Origin: JAFAHD01 sp963772515
GTDB taxonomy: Bacteria > Vulcanimicrobiota > Vulcanimicrobiia > Eremiobacterales > Eremiobacteraceae
NCBI GenBank assembly: GCA_963772515.1
Contig: CAVYXC010000004.1
Span: forward strand, 62,001 to 126,000
Direction: 5' to 3'
Length of the DNA: 64,000 nt
Below, piece after piece: positions 18,201-26,647 of the stretch; position 1 is the stretch's first letter, and every line of letters starts with the position of its first letter. Both the position numbers and the translations under genes were made by a program. The notes below the pieces were generated by a model. That model did no database searches. It was not told the origin of the DNA and worked only from the letters and a program-made list of their open reading frames with translations.

Positions 18201-20921
18201 GCGACCGCGCTGATCCAATCGCCGTATCCGGCCGGCCAGCTGTATTTCAGCGTGGTGCGCTACAAGACGCTGTACCAGCGCGTGCTCACGGTCAAGGGCG
18301 GCGCACCGCGCGTCAGCTTCACGGTGACGCCCGACATGCTGCCCAACGCCGCGGTCGAAGCGGTGCTGGTGCGCACCGGTGCGCCGCTGTCCGCGTCCGT
18401 GCCCGACAGTCTGGACAGTCTGTCACGCACGGGCTTCGCACCGCTGACCGTCAACCTCGATGACAAACGCCTCAAGCTCACACTCACGCCGGCCAAGACC
18501 AAACTCGAGCCCGGGCAGATGCAGACCGTCAAGCTGCAGATGCGCGACGCGAACGGCAAACCGGTGGCCGGTGAGTTCGCGGTCATGGTGGTCAATGAAG
18601 CGATCTTGCAGCTGTCGGGCTATCGTCCGCCGGATCTCATCGACACCGTCTTCGCCGCGCAGCCCATCCAGACGCGCTTCTCCGACAACCGCCCCGATGT
18701 GGTGCTGCGCCCGTTCGCTTCGCCGCTGCAAAAAGGTTGGGGCTACGGCGGCGGTGAGTCGCAAGCCGCAGCCGACACGCGCATCCGCACCAACTTCCAA
18801 CCGCTCGCGTACTACAAGGGCGCGCTTATCACCGATGCGTCGGGCAACGGCAGCATCACGTTCAAGCTGCCCGACGACCTCACCACATGGCGCGTGCTCG
18901 CGGTTGCCGTCAGTGGCTCAGGAAGCAGCGGCACCGATTGGAAGTTCGGCGGCGGCGACACGACGTTCATCGCCAGCAAGCCGCTGCTGACGAACGCGGT
19001 GCTGCCGCAGTTCGCGCGCCCAGGCGATCGCTTCGAAGCGGGCGTCTCGGTCACCAATGCGGACAACCTCACCGGCCAGCTCTCGATCCAGGGCATGCTG
19101 AGCGGACCGCTCGATTTCGTCACTAACGGACAGCCGGTGCAGATCACGACGAGCACTCCGATGGCGCAAACCGGCACCCAGGCGTATCGTTTCTCGATGA
19201 CGGCGACAGGTCTTGGGGCCACGAGCGTTCGCTTCACGACCAAATTGGGCGACTTGAGCGACGCCTTCGAGGTGCCGCTCGTGCTGCGCACGCTGCCGCT
19301 CACCGAATCCGCCATCGAATCGGGCACGACCGACAACTCCACCAGCATTCCACTCAACGTGGATCAGAAGGTTGACACGAGCATCGGCGGCCTCGACGTC
19401 GAGCTCGCGAGCATTCTCTTACCCGAGTTCACCGCGCGCGCCAAAGCCGACCTCGATGAAGACGAAGACCTGCCGTTCCTCGAGCCGATCGCAAGCCAGC
19501 TGCTGATCACGGCGAACATGCAGATCCTCGCGACGCGCTACGGCCAGATCTATCCGGACTTCCATCCGGTCAGCGCCGCCGCCAACGACGTGTTGCGTCT
19601 GGCGAAGATGCAATTGCCCGACGGCGGCTTCGCGGGTTGTCCTTGCGACAAGAGCTCGGACCCGTGGGTGTCGCCGTACGCCGGCGAGGCGCTCGCGCGC
19701 ACGCGAAGCGCAGGGCTCGCGGTCGATCCTGTGATGATCGCGCGCCTCGAGGAATATCTGCGCAAGAACATCGCCAACCCGTATCGCAACAACTGGTGCA
19801 CCAGCGCTATCTGCGCGGCAGGCCTACGCCTGCGCTCGCTCATCGCGTTGGCGGATCTGGGTGATCAGCGCAACGATTTCCTTAGCGATATTTATGACCA
19901 ACGCGACAACCTCGACACGGTGAGCTACATCGACCTTGCGCGCTATCTGAACCGCTTCCCGGCATGGAGCGCCGAGTCGGCGACGATGACCGGCAAGATC
20001 GAGCAGATGATCTACGAGACCGGCCGCAACGCCTCGCTCAACTTGCCGGATCGTTGGAGTTGGCTGAGCACCCCGACGATCGCGCAGTCGGCGGCGCTCC
20101 AGCTGTTTGTCGAACGTCACGCGTCACCCGAGCTGCTTGACAAGTTGGTGCGCGTCGTCATCGCGCAGCGCGTGCGCGGCTCGTGGCCCGAGTACTACGA
20201 CAACGCCGCCGCGCTCACCGCGCTTGTGGACTACTCGCGCGGCCAGCCGGCGAACGCGAACTTCACCGCTACGGTCACCGCGGGCGGCATGCAGCGCGCA
20301 TCCGAGACGTTCGTGGGATATGCCAACCCGCTGCGCGAGGTGAGCGTGCCGATGGCGCAGCTACCCAAAGGTGCAAGCGATGTCGTGCTCGCTAAGAACG
20401 GCACCGGCCGGCTGCATTACGTGCTGGCATACCAGTATAGCTTGACGGGCGGCCAGCCGGGCATCCTCAATGGTCTACGCGTGACTCGCGAGATCCGGCC
20501 GGCGAATCAGGATAACGTGCTGCGTTCGATCGGCCTGAGCATCCCGGCCGATGCGCTGACGCTCGGACCCGCGCAGGTCTTCGACGTCGGCCTTGAGATC
20601 ATCACCGACCATCCGGTCGAGCACTTGGTCATCACCGATCCGCTACCAGCCGGCCTCGAGGCGGTTGACACGTCGTTCAACACCTCGACGCAATACTTCC
20701 AGGCGCTCAGCGACAGCTGGCAGATCGACTATCAGAAGATATACTTCGACCGGGTTGTGGCGTACGCCGATCATCTCGAGGCGGGTGTGTACACCTTCCA
20801 TTACCTCGTGCGTTCGGTGACGCCGGGCACGTATGCGTGGCCGGGCGCGGAAGTGCATCTCCAATACGCTCCCGAAGAATTCGGCCGCACGGCCTCGTCG
20901 GTGCTGATCGTCTCTGAGTAA
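15243..20921 (+). CDS. yfhM-like: Bacterial alpha-2-macroglobulin lipoprotein
   Basis: 1892 residues. Lipid-anchored periplasmic protein thought to trap proteases, working with PbpC in cell-envelope defence. Signal peptide with lipobox LAGC (lipid Cys about 25), then a run of beta-sandwich MG domains, a bait-like region, and 'RTNFQPLAYYKGALITDASG', the start of the A2M family region, followed by the alpha/alpha toroid (about 1400-1690). The thioester CxEQ expected early in the toroid is absent: the site reads 'DLPFLEPIASQ' (about 1411-1421). It therefore resembles the non-thioester branch. The gene is convergent with pbpC (12 bases between stops), the family partner. Confidence 0.93.
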   Translation: MPRVGGAARRQLFSLVGFLFVLAGCAKPGTAPVPAVSPLPNPKVPAWVEQISPTGEANNLAQIRVRFAQPLIPVEAIESPSQQAKLAYFTVTPALAGHFRFLTPRMVGFQADRALPNATRIQVVVRAGLTDLNNNVLSHDIAWTFTTQAIDLGGLPVVNEYSNPLSPQPTFEISSNVELDAATLAQHGSIRSKGGAPIPVSATLEKQPTPEPWMKSYESFDPSAKPWIYQVSPRQPLTKGTRYSIEFSPGVMPAHGNLPSADSFTGEFDVYGPLTVIGKVEPAGDYTGRFSAPPSRLDFDNPLAADSVAKNITLSPMPKGAQQIFQADDGSRYVYISEDSLDPATTYTITIGAGVKDTFGQTLGTPQTVPYKTGNLTPNVWAPQGFFIFPSGDNLALDLWAVNLPNKKLEQAFTNVTPAMLVYNDPVNNADSVLNNWTAVKADSPVNQASSFRVALRQRLNGQTGLLAYGVRADVGKPEQQMASGAVQLTNLGIFAQWFPQSGLVRVNHLSDGSPASGARIEIWPSRLDDNRDLPVSACATTQADQGGVATFDAGALSQCMGGKQLFTDPPALLAVAREGSDWAFTRTLEYSGAYDYDMYTDWSPAPQSRGTIFSDRMLYQPGESGWFTGEAYYLANGKLARDINATYKVALLDPDGGTSSAGTVTTDAYGAFSIQLHFKANQPLGYYTIEATGSNGVKIDGTYRVAEFKPPNFKVTLTLDRQFAQPGQSIAASAKSTYLFGAPVQGGKYKFYVTRQQTYFSPQGWDQYWFGRQWFWPDQPPSVPSDVTQSNGVIPADGSTNLNVTVGDDLPYPMAYRVDMETTDASNLSVADSKTFTALPSDSLIGLQGDFVAQTNVAYPVQVIVTDPSGTPKEGQRVHLELQQVKYSNVTQLTEGSSSDHWQVEYTTVAAVDMSSGKTPQSVSLTPTTSGIYRIRANFAGSKDEATATDLQVWAAGSDIVDWGNENPGRLTIELDKKKYKPGDTATALIQSPYPAGQLYFSVVRYKTLYQRVLTVKGGAPRVSFTVTPDMLPNAAVEAVLVRTGAPLSASVPDSLDSLSRTGFAPLTVNLDDKRLKLTLTPAKTKLEPGQMQTVKLQMRDANGKPVAGEFAVMVVNEAILQLSGYRPPDLIDTVFAAQPIQTRFSDNRPDVVLRPFASPLQKGWGYGGGESQAAADTRIRTNFQPLAYYKGALITDASGNGSITFKLPDDLTTWRVLAVAVSGSGSSGTDWKFGGGDTTFIASKPLLTNAVLPQFARPGDRFEAGVSVTNADNLTGQLSIQGMLSGPLDFVTNGQPVQITTSTPMAQTGTQAYRFSMTATGLGATSVRFTTKLGDLSDAFEVPLVLRTLPLTESAIESGTTDNSTSIPLNVDQKVDTSIGGLDVELASILLPEFTARAKADLDEDEDLPFLEPIASQLLITANMQILATRYGQIYPDFHPVSAAANDVLRLAKMQLPDGGFAGCPCDKSSDPWVSPYAGEALARTRSAGLAVDPVMIARLEEYLRKNIANPYRNNWCTSAICAAGLRLRSLIALADLGDQRNDFLSDIYDQRDNLDTVSYIDLARYLNRFPAWSAESATMTGKIEQMIYETGRNASLNLPDRWSWLSTPTIAQSAALQLFVERHASPELLDKLVRVVIAQRVRGSWPEYYDNAAALTALVDYSRGQPANANFTATVTAGGMQRASETFVGYANPLREVSVPMAQLPKGASDVVLAKNGTGRLHYVLAYQYSLTGGQPGILNGLRVTREIRPANQDNVLRSIGLSIPADALTLGPAQVFDVGLEIITDHPVEHLVITDPLPAGLEAVDTSFNTSTQYFQALSDSWQIDYQKIYFDRVVAYADHLEAGVYTFHYLVRSVTPGTYAWPGAEVHLQYAPEEFGRTASSVLIVSE

Positions 20922-20922
20922 T

Positions 20923-20936
20923 GTGGAATTCATTCA
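20923..20936 (+). repeat. Possible degenerate palindromic repeat copy
   Basis: GTGGAATTCATTCAC matches the core of the 57914 copy (GTCGAATTCATTCGAC) with one substitution and one deletion. Lies in the 12-base gap between convergent stop codons and forms part of the pbpC stop. Weak call. Confidence 0.3.
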
Positions 20937-23198
20937 CTTGGTGAGCAATGAGAACCCGCGGCGCGTTTCGCGCACGATCTCGCCCGCCTGGACATCGAAA
21001 CTGACCTGATCCACTCGACCCGCGCTCGTCGCCTCGATCGCCCAATGGCCGGGGCGCATGGGCCAGAACACTGACGAGCCGGTCCCTATGATGCGGCCGT
21101 CCATGCGCCACTCGACGCGCTGGCCCGGCATCGCGGATGCTTGCAGCTCCAAACGCTGTTTACCAACTGCGCCAGGCTGGACGAGATACGAGTCCCCTTC
21201 GCGCGGACTCACGATGCGAAAGCCGCTCGGCGCGGACGGCGCGCGATGTTGCATCGCAAGCCACTCGTCATATTCGCGCGGCAGCGATGCGACGCGTTGC
21301 GGCCGCTCGTACGAGACGAGATCTTCGGGCCACAAGTACTCGGAGACGACGGTGTCGCAATCGGGCGTCGGTTTGTAGCCGGTCTGCGCGCAGATGCGCC
21401 GGGCGACCATGCCGGCCGGAGCGGGAAACGGCGCAGGATCGCGCTGCTCGTGCAAGTGCAGCATGATGCGGTTCCACAGCGGCGCGGCTCCAGCGACGCC
21501 GGACAGCCGGCGCATCGGATCGCCGTTGAAATTGCCGACCCATACCCCGACGGTATAATCGGTGGTGAAGCCGACGGTCCACGTGTCGCGGAAATCCGAG
21601 GACGTGCCGGTCTTCACCGCTGCTGCGAACGGCATGTCGAGCGCCGAGCTGACGCCGAACGCCTGCGCACGCGCATGCTCGTCGCTGAGCATGTCGGTGA
21701 TCAGCTCCCACACCGCTACGTCGCCTACGGCGGATGGAGCGGTCGAATTTATTCGACCGTCACCCGGAAACCACGTCACAAGATCCACCGCCTGACCCCG
21801 CCGCGCGATGGTCGAATACCCGTGGGTCAACTCCCACAGACTCACCTCGCCGCCGCCCAGCGTCAGTCCAAGCCCATAATAATCGGCGTCGTGCGTCAGA
21901 TGCGTGAAGCCGAGCTGATGCAACCGTTCGAGAAACGGCGCGACGCCGACTTTCTCCAACACGCGCACGGCCGGCACGTTGAGCGAATCAGCCAAGGCGA
22001 TGCGCACGCGCACCGGGCCCTGGAATGTCTGACTGTAGTCGATCGGGCTGTACAGCTTGGCGCCGGGAATGGCATAGCGCGCCGGCACATCGGCCAAGAT
22101 CGTGTTCGGATGGATCGCGCGCGTCTCCAGCGCCATTTCGTACAGGAATGGTTTAAGCGTCGACCCTGGTTGGCGCAGCGCTTGCGCGCCGTCGTTGCGC
22201 CCTTGATGCGCATCGGAGAAATAATCCGGTGAGCCGACGTATGCCAGCACCTCGCCGGTATGGTTGTCGATGACGACGACGGCCGCGTGTTGCACGTTAC
22301 GCGTGCGCAAACCGCCGATGACGTCGCGCACCTGGCGCTCGACGAACTGCTGCAATGGACGATCGATCGTCGTGCGCACGCGTGAGGTATGCGCCGGCAG
22401 CTGCGTGCCCAGCCAGAACATGAAGTGCGGTGCAGCGATGATGCCGCGGCTGGCAGGCTGCAGCAGCACCTCTTCGGCGCGCGCGCGGTCGGCTTGCTCG
22501 GAAGACACATAGCCTGCCTTGACCATGCGCTCGAGCACGTACGACTGGCGTGCCTTGAGCGCGGTCCAATGTGCATACGGATCGAGGCCGACCGGGTCGT
22601 TGGGAATCGCGGCAAGCGCGCTCGCTTGCGCGAGATCGAGGTCGTTCGCGGAAACGCCCAAATAGGTCCGCGCCGCAGCCTCGACGCCGTATACGTTGCC
22701 GCCCATCGGCAAACGGTTGAGATACGCCTCGAGTTGCTGATCGCGGCTCATGCCCGCGGCAACTCGCCACGCCGTCCAGATCTGCTCGATCTTGCCGGGC
22801 ACCGTGCTCGGCGCGCCGCTGATCATACGCGCCAACTGCATCGCGATCGTCGAGCCGCCGCTGACGAAATGACGCGCGCGCAGCGCCTCGAACGCCGAAC
22901 GCGCGAGCGCGCGATAGTCGACCGGCCCATGCTCGTAGAAATGCGCGTCTTCAGCAGCGACGATCGCATGCACGAACAGCGGCGAGACCCGATCGAGCGG
23001 CACCGACGCCGTGTGCTCTTGGTCGCGCGCGAGCAGCGTGCCCAGTGGCAAACCGTTGCGGTCGGTGAACTCGACCGCTTGGCTGTCCTGGACCAGATCG
23101 TGCGCGCGGATCGGCGCGGCATACGGCAGCAGGCGCACGGCAAAGGCGAACGCCAAAAGCGCGATCCCGGCAAGGACGACTCGTTTTCTGACGTTCAT
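20934..23198 (-). CDS. pbpC: Penicillin-binding protein 1C
   Basis: 754 residues. Bifunctional peptidoglycan polymerase. N-terminal membrane helix (about 6-24). Glycosyltransferase family 51 domain with catalytic 'EDAHFYEHGPVD' and 'GGSTIAMQLAR'. Transpeptidase domain with 'GSTLKPF' (catalytic Ser about 346), 'DSLNVPA' (SxN) and 'KTGTSSDFRDTW' (Lys about 529). The C-terminal BiPBP_C Ig-like domain ('FRIVSPREGDSYLV') is diagnostic for PbpC. A copy of the palindromic repeat lies in frame inside the transpeptidase domain and is translated as GRINSTAP (about 479-486), between 'WFPGD' and 'SAVGDVAVWELITDML', without breaking the frame. Partner of the convergent alpha-2-macroglobulin gene. Confidence 0.93.
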   Translation of the reverse strand: MNVRKRVVLAGIALLAFAFAVRLLPYAAPIRAHDLVQDSQAVEFTDRNGLPLGTLLARDQEHTASVPLDRVSPLFVHAIVAAEDAHFYEHGPVDYRALARSAFEALRARHFVSGGSTIAMQLARMISGAPSTVPGKIEQIWTAWRVAAGMSRDQQLEAYLNRLPMGGNVYGVEAAARTYLGVSANDLDLAQASALAAIPNDPVGLDPYAHWTALKARQSYVLERMVKAGYVSSEQADRARAEEVLLQPASRGIIAAPHFMFWLGTQLPAHTSRVRTTIDRPLQQFVERQVRDVIGGLRTRNVQHAAVVVIDNHTGEVLAYVGSPDYFSDAHQGRNDGAQALRQPGSTLKPFLYEMALETRAIHPNTILADVPARYAIPGAKLYSPIDYSQTFQGPVRVRIALADSLNVPAVRVLEKVGVAPFLERLHQLGFTHLTHDADYYGLGLTLGGGEVSLWELTHGYSTIARRGQAVDLVTWFPGDGRINSTAPSAVGDVAVWELITDMLSDEHARAQAFGVSSALDMPFAAAVKTGTSSDFRDTWTVGFTTDYTVGVWVGNFNGDPMRRLSGVAGAAPLWNRIMLHLHEQRDPAPFPAPAGMVARRICAQTGYKPTPDCDTVVSEYLWPEDLVSYERPQRVASLPREYDEWLAMQHRAPSAPSGFRIVSPREGDSYLVQPGAVGKQRLELQASAMPGQRVEWRMDGRIIGTGSSVFWPMRPGHWAIEATSAGRVDQVSFDVQAGEIVRETRRGFSLLTK
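21740..21759 (+). repeat. Palindromic repeat copy 2, inside pbpC
   Basis: Exact core CGGTCGAATTTATTCGACCG with GGAG at 21736-21739 and ATGGAG context. Read on the minus strand in the pbpC frame it encodes GRINSTAP. Confidence 0.95.
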
Positions 23199-23208
23199 TA
23201 TAATAAGT

Positions 23209-23229
23209 TGCGCGTTCTTTGAACGCGCA
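23209..23229 (-). terminator. Hairpin after the EamA gene
   Basis: Nine-base arms TGCGCGTTC / GAACGCGCA with a TTT loop. Lies 26 bases beyond the EamA stop on the minus strand and is followed there by an AT-rich run (ACTTATTATAATG), compatible with intrinsic termination just before pbpC. Confidence 0.5.
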
Positions 23230-23254
23230 TTCGCAAGCCGGTTCCTCGAACCCG

Positions 23255-24139
23255 CTAGTCTGCTACCTCAAGGGGTGGCCTCGTCCATTGCGTCGCCGCC
23301 GCGCACGCGATCACGAGCAGCGCCGCCGCCATGGTCAAACCGCTGACATGCTCGCCCAGGATGAGAACCGACCAGCCAAGCGTGAGCACCGGCTGCGCCA
23401 GCTGCAGTTGGCTGGTGTACGCCACGCCGGCCAGCACGAGGCTTCGATACCAGGGCAAGAAACCTAAGAACTGACTGACCACTGCCACATAGGCGAACCA
23501 TAGCCACGCCGCGTGTGTGCCATGCGGAACACCGGACGTCGCCAAGATCCAGCCGATCGGTACCGCCAGAAATGGAAGGCAGAAGACCAGCGCCCACAGG
23601 ATCACCCGAAAGCCGCCGATCTCGCGGGCGATGCGTCCGCCCTCCGCATAGCCGACCGCGCCGCCGAACACCGCGATGAGCAGGAGCAGATCCGCCATCT
23701 GCGGGCGGCCGGCACCTTCGACCGTCGCGAACACCAGCACCGCCACGACGCCCGCGCCGCTGGCGATCCAAAACGGCAGAGGAGGCCGCTCGCCCACGAG
23801 CAGCACCGCCATGACGGCAGTCGCCGCCGGCAAGAGTCCCGACACCACCGCGGCATGCGCCGAGGGAAGCGAGCGCAACGCGAAAGCTGAGAATAATGGG
23901 AAGCCGACCGTGACGCCGAGCGATACGATTGCGATGCCTTTCCAATACCGGCGATCCGGCAACGGTTCGCGCAGCACCAGCACGACGAGCAATGCGAGCA
24001 GGCCTGCCACCACGCCGCGCCCGCAGCCGACAAACGCGGCGCCCAATTGCGGCACCGCAAGGCGCGTCGCGGGCAATGTGACGCTAAACGCCAGCACGCC
24101 GAGCAGCCCGAGCACGATACCTTCTACACGATTTCTCAT
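23255..24139 (-). CDS. EamA/DMT-family transporter
   Basis: 294-residue membrane protein with about ten helices arranged as two five-helix EamA repeats; each repeat ends in a glycine-rich helix pair ('LPSAHAAVVSGLLPAATAVMA' region and 'GVAYTSQLQLAQPVLTLGWS' region). These are usual positions for drug/metabolite exporters of the RhaT/YdcZ type. ATG 24139 preferred; a longer frame starts at 24175 and would overlap the divergent TonB receptor start. Substrate unknown. Confidence 0.85.
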   Translation of the reverse strand: MRNRVEGIVLGLLGVLAFSVTLPATRLAVPQLGAAFVGCGRGVVAGLLALLVVLVLREPLPDRRYWKGIAIVSLGVTVGFPLFSAFALRSLPSAHAAVVSGLLPAATAVMAVLLVGERPPLPFWIASGAGVVAVLVFATVEGAGRPQMADLLLLIAVFGGAVGYAEGGRIAREIGGFRVILWALVFCLPFLAVPIGWILATSGVPHGTHAAWLWFAYVAVVSQFLGFLPWYRSLVLAGVAYTSQLQLAQPVLTLGWSVLILGEHVSGLTMAAALLVIACAAATQWTRPPLEVAD

Positions 24140-24165
24140 GGTTTGACGGGAGGCGCTTATGCCGG

Positions 24166-26487
24166 ATGCTTCCAAGTCCTTTCAACATGTGGCCACGCCT
24201 GGTTCTGATGACAATAGGGTTGCTTGCGCTGTGCGCCGCGCCAGCCATCGCCGCGTCCGGCTCGATCGAAGGCAGCGTGACCGACACGAGCGGCGTCGCC
24301 ATCGCCGGCGCCGACGTCGTCTTTCGTTCCACCGCGCACCGCTACGAAGTGTCCACCGACGCGCACGGCGCGTTCGCGATCCAAAGCGCCGACGAGGGCG
24401 TCTACGCGCTACAAGTGCGTGCAGCAGGTTTTGCGACGATCGCCAATCGTCAAGTCGCGGTTTCGGCGGGAGTGGCGACTCGCGTCGAGGTCAGCCTCGC
24501 GCGCGCCGCGGCCAACGGCGTGGCGACACTAGGTGCCGTCACCGTCAACGGCTCGAACGCGCTCTCAAGGGCGTCCGCGCCGACCACTGATCTCAATCCC
24601 CAACTGCTCGCCGCGCAAGGAGCCGCGCAACTCACGGACATCCTCGCCAAGCAGCTCGACGTCACTATGGTGCGTAACGGGGGCGGCGCGCCGGGAATGC
24701 CACAGACCGCCGCGCTGCGCGGTCCGGATCCGTCGGAGACGATCGTCGACGTCGACGGCCACCAAGTCAACAACGAGAACACCGGCGATTTCGACCTCGA
24801 GCTGCTCGACCCGGCCGAGTTCGCCGGCGTACAGATCGTCTATGGCGTCGGACCGTCGTCGCTCATCGGTGCGAATTCCGAAGGTGGCGCGATCAACTTC
24901 CGCACGATTGAACCCACGGCGCAGGACCACGCGCTCATCCGTGCGTCGTACGGCACGTTCGATTCCGCCGGCGAGACGGTCGCCGCGACGGGCACCGATC
25001 AGCGCATTGGCTACGCGCTGATGTACCGTCGCTACACCACGCAAGGCGAGATCAACGATTATCCCATCACCATCGCGACGCCTGGACCGGGCACCCCCGC
25101 CCAAACGGCTCTTGTGGGATCTAACATCGACGGAACCACCACGCTCGCCAAGATACGATACTCGCTTGAGAACAATACCGGCTTCATCGAAGCGACGTTC
25201 CGCGACACCGCTGCTTACCGCAATCTTTCGGCGCCGCTCAGCGCACCCGACGATCCCGGTAACACCGCGCCGTACGCGCCCTTCACCGCCGTCAATACTC
25301 CGGGAGCCGCCGTGTTGACCGCCGCACCGGCATACGGGTTAGACGTTCAGCTGCCGCTCGGTAGGCGCGACTCAAGCGGTATCGCACCTGCTACGTTCAC
25401 CTTTAGCCATCTCACCAACATCAGCAATCAATCGGTCGAGAACATCAGCCCGGACCTCAACCCATACCTGATCAACGACGCCGATCGCGTGGACGATGAC
25501 ATCGCGCAGTACGAACGTGCGCTCCCCGGACCGACTGATGCGACGCTCGCTTTTTCGCTCGATCTGCGCAGAGAGCGGCTCTACGCACCCGACGCGCTCG
25601 CGCCTGGACCGGCGACCCAATACGCGATCGAACGCTGGATCGTCGGGCGCTACACCTGGTCCTCGAGCCAATATCTGCACTACACGCTGGCGGCGTATTA
25701 CAGTTACTTCAGCACGATCGGCTATAGCGTCGATCCGCGCTTCGCGCTGGTGTGGACGCCTCCGAACACCGTCGTCCGGGCATCATTCGGCACGGGTTTT
25801 CGCGCGCCGCTGCTCACCGAGCTCACCTTTAATCCCGATCTGCAGTCGGAGCGCTCGGTCGAATACGACCTCGGCGCCGAGCACCGCTTCGGCGAAGGAC
25901 CGCGCGCCACGAGCGGCGTCCTCAACCTGTACCGCACGCTGATCGATAACTCTGGGTTCGAAAGCGAAGCGGCCGATGGTTCGCTGACGTTCCTGGGCAA
26001 CATCGGCCAGCAATACTATCAGGGCGTCGAGCTACGCGCCGATCAGCCGGTCACCTCCAGCGTGGCGCTGCACGCGACATATGGCATCGATTCAGTGTAC
26101 GCCGTGGTCGATCCACAAGCGCTCAACCCCGCCGCGCCCCCGCTCATCCCCGGCGCGCAGGCGCAAGGCATCCCGCTGCACAAGGCGCAGCTGCTGTTAG
26201 ATCGCCAAGCAGGGCGGGGCCTGAACTACTCGATCGACGGTGAATACGAAAGCTCGAACAACGAGCTCAACCGCACGGCGTACCTTTTGGTCGATGCAAG
26301 CGTCGGCATGACGTTCGGCCACACCGACATCAACGTGGCGGGCACGAACCTGACCAATCAATGCAATGACAAGTTCACGCTCGTGAACGCTGGAGTTCCA
26401 TACCCGATCCCCGGCGGCACTATGCCCACCAACGCCTACTCGATCCAGGGAGCGGCCGTTCGCGTGACGGTGACCCAGCGGATCTAG
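24166..26487 (+). CDS. TonB-dependent outer-membrane receptor
   Basis: 773 residues. Signal peptide (MWPRLVLMTIGLLALCAAPAIA), then a carboxypeptidase-regulatory-like domain (about 30-105, 'SIEGSVTDTSGVAIAGADV'), a plug domain ('LTDILAKQLDVTMVRNGG', 'ETIVDVDGHQV') and a beta-barrel rich in alternating aromatic strands ending in 'AYSIQGAAVRVTVTQRI', a terminal strand without the common C-terminal aromatic. Imports an unknown substrate using energy from a TonB-type protein. Start either 24166 (GGGAGG upstream) or 24187. The downstream amidohydrolase is 160 bases away, so not obviously coupled. Confidence 0.88.
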   Translation: MLPSPFNMWPRLVLMTIGLLALCAAPAIAASGSIEGSVTDTSGVAIAGADVVFRSTAHRYEVSTDAHGAFAIQSADEGVYALQVRAAGFATIANRQVAVSAGVATRVEVSLARAAANGVATLGAVTVNGSNALSRASAPTTDLNPQLLAAQGAAQLTDILAKQLDVTMVRNGGGAPGMPQTAALRGPDPSETIVDVDGHQVNNENTGDFDLELLDPAEFAGVQIVYGVGPSSLIGANSEGGAINFRTIEPTAQDHALIRASYGTFDSAGETVAATGTDQRIGYALMYRRYTTQGEINDYPITIATPGPGTPAQTALVGSNIDGTTTLAKIRYSLENNTGFIEATFRDTAAYRNLSAPLSAPDDPGNTAPYAPFTAVNTPGAAVLTAAPAYGLDVQLPLGRRDSSGIAPATFTFSHLTNISNQSVENISPDLNPYLINDADRVDDDIAQYERALPGPTDATLAFSLDLRRERLYAPDALAPGPATQYAIERWIVGRYTWSSSQYLHYTLAAYYSYFSTIGYSVDPRFALVWTPPNTVVRASFGTGFRAPLLTELTFNPDLQSERSVEYDLGAEHRFGEGPRATSGVLNLYRTLIDNSGFESEAADGSLTFLGNIGQQYYQGVELRADQPVTSSVALHATYGIDSVYAVVDPQALNPAAPPLIPGAQAQGIPLHKAQLLLDRQAGRGLNYSIDGEYESSNNELNRTAYLLVDASVGMTFGHTDINVAGTNLTNQCNDKFTLVNAGVPYPIPGGTMPTNAYSIQGAAVRVTVTQRI

Positions 26488-26647
26488 CGAACCGCGATGC
26501 CGAGCGGCAGGTGAAATTGTTGACGCCCGTTCCCATGGTTCCAAACGCGCGCACGTAGCACTTAGCATTTGACCGAAGTTCTCGTAGGGCGTTCTCTGCC
26601 GCACCGCGGGGCAGGTCATGCCGCTCCACTATCCATAAAGCTGGAGC

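Noticed and set aside
23197..23202. TATAAT overlapping the pbpC start as its promoter
   Set aside because: It would place the transcript start inside the gene, so it is not a usable promoter for it.
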